From Mesotaenium endlicherianum (lineage: Eukaryota; Streptophyta; Zygnematophyceae; Zygnematales; Mesotaeniaceae): a stretch of 64,000 bases of DNA. The stretch lies in assembly GCA_009602735.1 (NCBI GenBank), contig WELA01004867.1, positions 302,305 to 366,304 of the forward strand. Reading direction: 5' to 3'. This document shows positions 56,250-64,000 of the stretch, piece by piece. Made by a program: the position numbers and the translations under genes. The notes under the pieces were generated by a model that ran no database searches, was not told where the DNA came from, and saw only the letters and a list, made by a program, of their open reading frames with translations. Each line of letters opens with the position of its first letter. Position 1 is the first letter of the stretch.

Positions 56250-58026
56250 GTTGGGACGATAGAAGACACGTTCTGCCCAGTTGTCGACCGCGGCGCCAAT
56301 GGAAAGAGCACGTCCTGCCCTAGGAGCACATTGAAGGACTCGGAAGGAGTGACGAGTGCGTGCCGATGGATGGTTGTCTCGTCTGCCGTGCCTGGGCGCA
56401 GAGTGAACAGTAGCGCCAACCTCGTGCGGCCGGCGACGATCTCGGACGTGCCGGCGGCGGTGTTAATGCGCGTCGGAGAGTCCTCCAAGTCAGCGGAAGA
56501 GAGTCCCAGCTGACGGAAGTAGCGGAGGTTGATGAGAACTGGCTGCGCTCTTGTGTCGAACATGATGCGCTGCGGCGCCTGGGTGTTGACGAGCACAATC
56601 TCCTGCAAATTATCCAAAAACTCTGAAGCCGTGCGTGCGCCAGCTGACAGTGCCGTGGCGTAGGGCGGTGGAGCGCACGCGAGGAATGCTCTGCACGCGT
56701 CATAGTTATCGACGTTGACGAGGCCACGGAGTCTAGCGATCTCCGCGTTGGCCTCCACGAGGGCGTCGCTGACGTCGTCGAAGCTGCAGTAGTCGGCTCC
56801 AGGCATCACTGCGGCGTCCGTCGTGGCCGTAGCTGCTGTCATCGCGGGGCGGCCACCCGTACGAGGGTTGCGAGCGCCTCGCTGTCCTGCTGAAGGCGTA
56901 GGGCCATCGCGAGCGCGTCCGTTCTCGACGTCGCGCTTCTTCTGCAGACAGACGATCTGCAGGTGGCCGGCCTTGCCACAATAGGTGCAGTCGCCGGGCT
57001 TGCCATTCTGGGCGAGAGTGCAATTCTGGCGTGAGTGGCCCGTCTTCCCGCAGGAGCAGCAAGGATCGCTCGTAGTGGCAGCCATGGTAATGCGGCCACG
57101 CGTAGCTCCGCGCTGCTGCGTCTGCTGGGGCAGCTGAGAGCGCTGAGGCTGCTGATGCTGCAACCGGGGCTGGCGGGCAGGCGTTGTGCGCGTCATAGAA
57201 GACGGCAGCACTGAGGCCTCCTGGCGCACGCCTGTGGATGCTAAGCCCACACGATCGCTAATGTTGCTCCGTGCGGCGGCCAAGCTCTGCTTCTCAACGG
57301 AGAGGTAGGCCTGCTCCAGAGAATACTTTGAACCGTGGCGGTCGATGAGGGGGACTACGGCCCTCTCCCTCAGACGCAGCTTGACGGCGCGCAAGAAGAT
57401 CTCCGCGGCCTCTCGGTCGGTGACAGTGCCAACATCGCGGCGGAGGTGTACCAAGCGGCGGTACATCAAGCGCATAGTCTCATTCTTGCGTCGGAAGAAA
57501 TGGTGCAGCTCGTACACCTTCTCTTCAGTTGCAGCCTGGAACTCTGTCTTCAGGATGTTCCAGAAGGCTTGCACTGGATCAGCTTGCAGGGTCGCCACTG
57601 GTGGGTCACCCACAAGCTCAGTGCGGGTCCGGAGCTCGGCCTCCTTCTTGCGGAAGGTGTCGCAGGCCTCGTGCAAGAGGTAGCGCATAAGCGTGTCGAA
57701 GACGTCGCGCTTAGTCAGCGTGGGTGTCTTGAGCTTTGCAGCCGCGCCTGAAACTCCGAGATGGTATCTTCCAGATCACAGGTGCCTGGCCTACCGCTGA
57801 AGCGGTAGGCAGACCTGTCAGTCCTGACCTCTTGGTCACTTGCCATGGGATACCAGAAATCGTAGTGAGCCCACTGGGGAGATGGCTCAAAAACAACTGC
57901 CGTGTGCTGGGGAGCAAGTTGCTCTTCTTCGGCGGGTTCAGTGACAGTGCTGAGATCTGAGTCTGAGTCTTCTCCACTAACCCCTTCGTAGTATGGCTGA
58001 TAAGAAAGCCCACTACGGGTAGGCAT
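56250..58026 (-). pseudogene. G3 copy 1 gag and aspartic protease
   Basis: Gag starts at ATG 58026 (MPTRSGLSYQ), 57 bp inside the LTR. A frameshift near 57740 separates the first 100 codons from the 57688 frame. Capsid-like sequence (AFWNILKTEF, RRKNETMRLMYRRLVHLR) leads to two CCHC zinc knuckles at 57061-56948 (CSCGKTGHSRQNC and CTYCGKAGHLQIVC). The protease follows at about 56560: MFDTRAQPVLI, where Arg replaces the Gly of DTG, then FNVLLGQDVLF near 56330. The Gly loss probably inactivates it. Confidence 0.85.
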
Positions 58027-58082
58027 ACGCTGAAGGTTCTAATTGCTTGCAGGCAAAGAGAGATCTTTTAGAAGTAAGGGAA

Positions 58083-59472
58083 GTGTACTCTCCAGAGTGA
58101 GCACCTCAAGACTGTAATCTGGTAGGAAAACAACTAATGAAGTATGGCCCAAAAGATCACTGGAAGCACATCATGATCTTCAGAGTAGTCCTATGGCAAG
58201 GGCTTAAGCTGTGACTTTGCTCACCACTTGTGAAGTTCTTCAAGTGACTGGAAGCCTGGAGGGCTTGCTCTTCACAAGAGAGTAACTCAGTGGTCCTGAA
58301 AACACAAGAGATGTAAGTGTAAGCTTTACTGATAATCTCTGTTACTTACACCTGGCATAATGGACTTCTAAAAGATGTCTCTTCTAGGGACATCTCTAGT
58401 ACTTATACTCCTGGAAATCTGGCGGGGTATGCGGCGGATCCAATGCATGTAGTCACTCTAGGAGGCTCTCCTATGTCCACTAATGTGTACAAGGCATGTA
58501 CTAGCACTCCTATAGGCTAAGCATAACTCAAACCAATCAAAGCAAGGTGCGTTTGATATGCTATGTGTCTCTCATTGGCCGAGCTTACCTTGGGTGATTC
58601 TACCTAGATAGCGCCTCAAAAGTGGATCTGGAAATTGAGGAAGCTTCCTCTAGGAGTAGGTGATGCAGTCACCAAGTTATAGCCTCAATGATGCACATAT
58701 ACTATAGAAATGCAAAGCTTATGCAGGCTAAGGGGCTCGCGGATTTGTGCGCACAAGCTAGGGGTTTTAGGGGGTCACGAATAGGCAAGAATGTGTCCCT
58801 TGTGCACATTGAAACACAAATTGCCCTTTGGTGAGGATCCGCTAGGGGCCGGTAGGTGACGCGGACTAGATCGCTCATATCTCGCTCGATACTTGACCAA
58901 ATGACGCGAACCCGGTGCCATTCGGAAGGTGACTCGACGCGCTACACTTTGGTGACTTGGAAATCAAGAGAAGGTCAACGTATGGATGCGTAAAGTCTAT
59001 GCAAAGTCGGCCTTCCTAGGTTGATGGTTCACACATGTGGAGCTCGGTTTCGTGCGGCAACCTCGACTCAGTAGATAATGACAGCCATTTGGTGTGATTC
59101 CGCTAGGTGCCGAAAGGTTTGCGGACTAGATTGCGTCTATCTTGCTCAATAATTAACCAAATGACGCGAAACCGGTGCCATTTGGAAGATGCTTCGACGC
59201 GCTGCACTTTGGTGACTTGCAGATCTAGAGAAAGTCAACATATGGATGTGTAAAGTCAATGCAAAGTTGGTCTTCCTAGGTTGGTGGTTCACACACGTAG
59301 AGCTTGGTTTTGTACGTCAACCTCGACTTAATAAATCATGACAGCTTTCGTGCGGTAGGAGGTTGGGTGCGTATCAACGACACAAGCAATGCATAATATG
59401 CAAGCAGGCTTTGCTGCAATGAAGTCTATAATACATGTGGCTTTATAGCCAAACGATAGTCAAGCGTCAAAT
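58083..59472 (-). repeat. G3 LTR shared by copies 1 and 2 (about 1.39 kb)
   Basis: Matches 48841-49975 throughout but carries a tandem duplication of about 260 bp: TTTGGTGaGGATCCGCTAGG at 58828 and TTTGGTGtGATTCCGCTAGG at 59088. The two units have diverged noticeably. The plus-strand TCCCCTCCCAGCTC at 59480-59494 is the polypurine tract of copy 2. Confidence 0.85.
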
Positions 59473-59494
59473 CTTTTATTTCCCCTCCCAGCTC

Positions 59495-61283
59495 TTAGCC
59501 ACCAGCTGATGGGCTGTGATTGCTGTCTAGAGCTATAGCAGTGCAATCGCTACAGAACCAGTCGCCAGCTGGCACGCGAGCCAGCGGCGGGTCAAGGCAA
59601 CCGATGTGGAAGCCGAGGTTGCAGCTGTCGCAGAGCAGCATCCTGGCCTCCTGGCCGGGGCTGTGGCAGATCTGGCACGCCCAGTCCTTGGGCGGCCTCG
59701 CGTCGCGGGGACAGACCTGCATGTCAAGGTTAGGAAGGTGGCATGGTCCACAATTCTTTGTGTGGTCCTTGTGAAGACGGCCATCTGCGCCTTCCAGCTC
59801 CAGAACTCCTGACGCCAAGACACGCCTGACGCGTAGGATGACAGGCAAGCTGCTGGTGTCGAGGGTGTTCTTCGTCTGGCGTCGCAGGTACACGAAGTCA
59901 CCTGCGGAGAATTGCAACACTCGCAGCCAATAGGCTCCTCCACGAGTCATGGCATACCTCAGTGTGTCCCGGTGCTGGGCAATGCTGAGGTTGTCCATGG
60001 CCATGGGCATCAGGCGCTGAAAGAGCTGTGCACGCTGCCTGATAAGAGCGCTCCACGTCTCGAGACTGTCCAAGTCCAAAACGTTTTTGGCCACGGACAT
60101 GGCTGCTGCGAGCAGGACTGGCTGTCGGTTGTAGAGAAGGAAGTAGGGAGAATGTGAGGCCAAGGAGGCCTGCTTACTGAACTTGTACCCCATAGCCAAC
60201 CATGGGAGGGCGTCGTTTCAGTCCGTGCTGTCGTGGGCCAGGCACTACTTCCGCAGCCCAAGCTTGACAGTCTGCACCATGCGCTCTGCGAGGCCGTCAG
60301 CCTGGGGATGGTCACGGGAGGTGGTGCGGTGGTCGATCATCGAACGCTCTAGCAGCTTCTGAAAGCTGCCCTGGAACTCCTTGCCTTGGTCAGTGAGGAC
60401 CTTAGCGCAGCCACCAAAGCAGCTAAGGACCTGTTTGAGGAAAGCCTGAGCAATCCCCTCACTGGCCTTGCTGGGCAACGGCACAAGCTCAATCCATTTG
60501 GACATGTGCTCAATCATTACCACGACATAGAGGTTGCCTCGGCGAGACTTGGGCAGCTCCCCAGCCAAGTCGAGTGACCACCTGTAGAACAATCCCTGAA
60601 TAGGGAGAGGGCTGAGAGCGACGGTGCGGCCTGTGAAGCTCGAGCGCACCCGGTCGCAAAGTGTGCAGCTGCTGACGACGTCGGCATCAACCCTAGTCAT
60701 GCCGTGCCACCAGTACTCAGCCTAAAGGAGGTTGAGAGTGCGCTCAACATCCAAGTGTCCAAGCGTCTTGTGCACACGTCGCACCAGCTGGTTGCGAATA
60801 GCGGGCTCAGGGACCACCAGGACAGAGCCGTCCGCCATCACTTGCCGCATGCGCCCCTCCATGAAGACGAAGTCCCGGCTACGCTTGAGGACGCGGTCAC
60901 GCTCGCGCGCACTAATGCCTAGGACCAACTCCTTGATCGTGACGTACTGTAGCACCGGGGTGTCGTCCCACACGTCCTCGGCCCGCGCTGCCAGCTGTCC
61001 TGCTCCTCAGCTGCTGCCAAGGCCAGTCATTGAGTGGTGACAGTCACCATGTCTAGGCTAGTGAGCCCTGCGGGCCGCACGTCGCCATCAACGGTGAAGG
61101 CCAAAAATGCCGCCGCATGCCAGGCCACTGGCTCATCCTCATCGTGGCGGGCTACCGTGAGGTCTTGCCGAAGAAGGCACCGGGTTGCGGCTGAGGCCGT
61201 CAACGTCCAGGTTCGTCGATCCTGGACGATGGTGCACGTCAAAGGTGTACTACTACAAGATGAGCGCCCACTGTGCGTACTTG
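59495..61283 (-). pseudogene. G3 copy 2: RNase H tail, integrase and PHD finger
   Basis: Collinear with copy 1 from about 51780 to 49980. The 60973-60722 frame and the 60700-60245 frame give the H2C2 finger and DDE core (WSLDLAGE, TDQGKEF, LAERMVQTV). A TAG replaces Tyr just after GLRK at about 60245. The 60199-59495 frame holds the C-terminal module and a PHD finger at 59543-59677 with all eight ligands. Everything upstream of the RNase H tail is missing because G4 interrupts at 61283. Many substitutions from copy 1 show separate ageing. Confidence 0.9.
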
Positions 61284-61878
61284 CAGTGAAACAGATAGAT
61301 GAAGTACTTAGTAAAATATAATACTTTATCTGTTCAAGACAAGGATCTTTGAACACAAGTGGTAGCTTTTTGAAAGAGAGATGGCTTCTTGAAAGTTAAT
61401 ATATTTCTGGATTTTGGCAAGATTTCCTTGAGTAGGCTCTCCCATCGACGCTGGAGGAGGGTGTGCTCCTCCTTGTGGTGCTTCTTGTTGTTGCAGATTT
61501 TCTTGAGTGGGCTCTCCCATCGGCGCTGGAGGAGGGTGTCTTGGAGAGGAAGGGCTTCCTTCGAAAGCTTGCTGTTGGTCTTGAGGATCGGCCATCTTCT
61601 TGTGCTACCAAAGTGCCTAGCTCCGATACCACTGTAGTGAAACAGATAGATAAAGTACTTAGTAAAACAGAATACTTTATCTATTCAAGACAAGGATCTT
61701 TGAACACAAGTGGTAGCTTCTTGAAAGAGAGATGGCTTCTTGAAAGTTAATATATTTCTGGATTTTGGCAAGTACAAGAGTGATTCTGGAATGTCTTTCT
61801 ATGTTCTAGCTCTTGTTTATATACTTGCTACATAAGTAATTTCTAGGAAGGTGTATGTTGATGTGTTGGCACCCAACA
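61282..61878 (-). mobile_element. G4: collapsed small LTR element (LTR, gag start, LTR fragment)
   Basis: A 246-bp LTR (61633-61878; plus TGTAGTGAAAC...CACCCAACA) has its primer-binding site TGGTATCGGAGC on the minus strand at 61631-61619. An ATG at 61595 opens gag (MADPQDQQQAF) with a PPPA.MGEPTQ.NL unit repeated twice. At 61421 the gag joins the last 140 bp of a second LTR (61282-61421, matching 61633-61772). Nearly all of gag-pol and the rest of the 3' LTR are deleted. It is inserted in G3 copy 2. Confidence 0.8.
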
Positions 61879-61882
61879 CATC
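61860..61882. repeat. Palindrome at the G4 LTR end
   Basis: GATGTGTTGG, a 3-base loop, then CCAACACATC: a perfect 10-bp inverted repeat spanning the LTR start (TGTTGGGTGCC on the minus strand). Confidence 0.85.
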
Positions 61883-62884
61883 CCAAAACTTGCCACCTCT
61901 TTCTAGAATAATGTACACATGTCCTTTTGACCTAAAAATGGCACATTTGACTTTTGCCACACGGAGTTCTTCTAGGTCTTTCCTCTAACTTCGAAAATGC
62001 CTTAGAAGGTTCAAAGGAAGTCACTAGAGTACCTATTCACACTTGAATCCACACAATACTACTCCAAATATATTTGAAAACATTAAACTATTATAAAATA
62101 ACTCAAATCACTACATCACTCTTCCGCCAGAAAAAGCGACGTCTCGGCGCGTCAAGTCAGGTCTTACACATGTGGAGCAGACTAGTCAACAGCTTCAAGT
62201 CAGATGCCACACATGTGAAGAGGATTAGTCCAAGGCGCCAAGTCAAGTGCTACACATGTAAGGTAGACTAGGCAAGGTCGTGGGTGGTGTGACCTTATTG
62301 GCTAGCTTACTCCTTGATAATAAAGAAAATTGTACAAGCTGGCCCAGAATCTGCCATGAATTCAAAACTTCATAGCGTCCACATAACTGCTCCAAATCTG
62401 AAAATTTGAGTGTCAAACGAACCGCGTCGGAGAACTATACCGGGTCACCAAATTTGAGAGCTTTCTAATTTTTGGAGTGTTATTGAGAGCTAAGAGAGTA
62501 GGCACTCCTCCAAATCTGTGCAGCCACTTCTGAAAATCATAAGTCCTTCTTTACTTCTCCAAATTCTGCAAACTAAGTCTCAAAATGGGCGCTGTAAGAT
62601 GTTCTACCAGAGTCTTGAGTTTCAAAGCATTCGATGTTCAGGGGAGGGCACAATGTCAGAAGGCATATTATGCCCTACCAATGCCCGCAGCCTGACCCCC
62701 TTCTACTTAGAGCATCATATCTCTCTCACCAAAGCTCCAAATTGAGCAAACTTGGATTATAAATGACCGACTACTCAAGGACTACAGCCGCATAAATTTT
62801 CAGACTTTGTTATGCAGAGACTTATCACCAGTAGAAGTTTTAGTTTTCTGTCCAGAAATTGCGAGAAGAGAAGAGTGTCCAGTG
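61883..62884. other. Gene-free spacer between G4 and G5
   Basis: AT-rich, non-coding. A motif ACACATGT(G/A)(A/G)(A/G)G..GA(C/T)TAG(T/G)C recurs at about 62166, 62211 and 62252, a loose tandem repeat of about 45 bp. By position it may include the G5 3' LTR, but no partner is in the window. Confidence 0.4.
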
Positions 62885-64000
62885 TCAAGTTGTCCTCTTT
62901 CTTGTTCTTGCAGGCTGCCTCCAAGGGGTCTTCTGCTGCTTCTTGATGGTGGCAGGCTGCCTCCCTGAAGTCTTCGGGCTTCTAGTAGAGAGACTTGGGG
63001 CTGGTCCAAGATGGGGGTTGGCGGCATGGAAGCGCTTCAACTTTCTCTGAACTTTGTCAAGGTAGTGTGCCGCCACCCAACTATTCTCCGAATGTGGATA
63101 TCCTTTCCACTTGATCAAGTATTGCTGCTGTCTCCTGAAATTTCTCATAGCCACTATGTCTTCCACTTCGTACTCCAAATGATCATACACTATTGTTGGG
63201 GCTGGTGGGGTTGTCACACGTTCTGGAAACTTGTTGTCGGGTTGCACATACGGCTTGAAGAGGGAAGCGTGGAATACGGGGTCGATGTGCATAGTCTGGG
63301 GAAGTTCTAGCTTGAAAGCAATGGGGTTGACTTGCTGGATAATCTTGGAGAATCCCAAATACTTGGGAGAGAACTTGCTGCCGGCAGGCCTGTTGTTGAG
63401 GGAAATATTCTTGGATGATAGTAACACGTTGTCACCCACTCTGTACGTAATTTCTCTTCTGGATCTGTTCGCCACTCTTGCTTGAGCATCTTGCGCGTGT
63501 TGTAGAGCTTTCTTCGCTGCTGTAAGGGCTGCTTCTAATGTCTCCATAAAATCTGTGGCTGCAGGTACTTCATCATGGCCAGCCGTGAAGCTCAGTGGCG
63601 TGGTCGGATGGAAGCCATAGTTGAGGAAGAATGGGGACTCTTGGGTAGAGGCCTGCGTAGTGTTGTTGTAGGCAAACTCGAGGGGGGTCAAGTACATGTC
63701 CCAGTCTTGCTCGAGGGTAGACACGTAGGCCTTTAGAGAGGTCTTTAGGGTACAATTCATACGCTCGATTTGCCCATCTGATTGTGGGTGGTAGGCAGTA
63801 GACATATCCAGCGATGTACCCAAGTTCTTGAAGAGATNCAAGAGATTTTTCCTAAAATGGCTTGTGAATCTTGGGTCTCTATCCGACACAATTCTTGATG
63901 GTAGTCCATGGAGTCCGAAGATTTTGTCAAAGATGAGTCTTGCAAGTTGTGGTGCTGTAGCCTTAGTCGTCGTGGGAATAAAATGAGCCATCTTCGTAAG
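62885..64000 (-). pseudogene. G5: Ty3/gypsy integrase C-terminal half and chromodomain, cut by right edge
   Basis: A 368-residue frame enters from the right edge inside the integrase core: IVSDRDPRF (Asp) and HPQSDGQIERMNC (Glu) are present. One undetermined base at 63838 makes one unknown residue. The GPY-type module (YRVGDNVLLSSKN...KFSPKYLGFSKI...FKLELP...HPVFHASLFKPYV-like) and a chromodomain (YEVEDIVAMRNFRRQQQYLIKWKGYPHSENSW, near 63185-63075) follow. The tail is basic, rich in Arg/Lys/Pro. No stop lies within the visible part, so this may be a comparatively young copy; it is marked pseudogene only because the rest cannot be seen. Confidence 0.85.

Larger units (their letters stand above)
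48841..61283 (-). mobile_element. G3 array: DNMT- and PHD-bearing Ty3/gypsy element plus a second partial copy sharing one LTR
   Basis: Order from right to left on the minus strand: copy 2 RNase H-integrase-PHD (61283-59495), LTR (about 59472-58083), copy 1 interior (58026-49977), LTR (about 49975-48841). The single LTR at 58-59.5 kb serves as 3' LTR of copy 2 and 5' LTR of copy 1. This layout is produced by LTR-LTR recombination in a tandem pair. The interior is more GC-rich than its surroundings. Copy 1 runs gag, protease, Pro/Ser-rich spacer, cytosine methyltransferase, RT, RNase H, integrase, PHD finger. All coding parts are broken somewhere. Confidence 0.88.

Noticed and set aside
49977-58026. 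Bacterial or viral contamination carrying a DNA methyltransferase
   Set aside because: The methyltransferase lies in one strand order with gag knuckles, RT, RNase H and integrase between related LTRs, and the same LTRs flank a second gypsy copy; the base composition shift alone is not enough.

Overview
This is eukaryotic nuclear DNA from a green, photosynthetic lineage. The one clear host gene, at 45.6-48.2 kb, is a nine-exon CRUMPLED LEAF (CRL) homologue, a plastid-envelope protein of the CpcT/CpeT family found in plants and green algae. Nearly everything else is transposable element: several chromodomain Ty3/gypsy families, one Ty1/copia element, one piggyBac-like DNA transposon and non-coding repeats. 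A gypsy element carrying a DNMT3-like cytosine methyltransferase points to a streptophyte (charophyte) alga, because such elements have been reported from charophytes and dinoflagellates. The genus cannot be fixed from the sequence; a large TE-rich genome of the Chara type is only a guess. I use local labels for families: G0, G1 (copies A and B), G2, G3 (copies 1 and 2), G4 and G5.

Left third (1-20 kb). A decayed gypsy gag-protease (G0, minus strand) runs off the left edge. G1 copy A lies at 3.9-19.5 kb on the plus strand. Its reverse transcriptase is split by a TTAA-flanked piggyBac-like insertion (5731-16006). That insertion in turn holds an old non-coding repeat and a 5.2-kb copia element (7669-12893) with a clean 5-bp target duplication.

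Middle (19.6-42.4 kb). G2 (minus strand, 19.6-36.1 kb) is interrupted in gag by a nearly complete G1 copy B (24953-34705, target duplication CCGCT). G1 copy B is itself interrupted by a solo LTR of its own family (27149-27866, target duplication GCAAC). Both G1 copies carry an extra sense-strand reading frame of about 550 codons after pol. An unassigned retroelement remnant follows, then an inverted relative of the repeat found inside the piggyBac insertion.

Right third (42-64 kb). About 500 bp past CRL begins G3, a GC-rich minus-strand gypsy array. It has a 1.1-kb LTR, an internal region (gag, protease, Pro/Ser-rich spacer, DNMT3-like methyltransferase, RT, RNase H, integrase, PHD finger), a 1.4-kb LTR, and then the integrase end of a second copy that shares that LTR. 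Beyond it are a collapsed small element (G4) and the integrase-chromodomain end of another gypsy (G5), which runs off the right edge.

Every element that can be read is defective through stops, frameshifts or deletions. The G3 element, which joins a DNA methyltransferase to a histone-reader-type finger in one retrotransposon, is the most unusual content.
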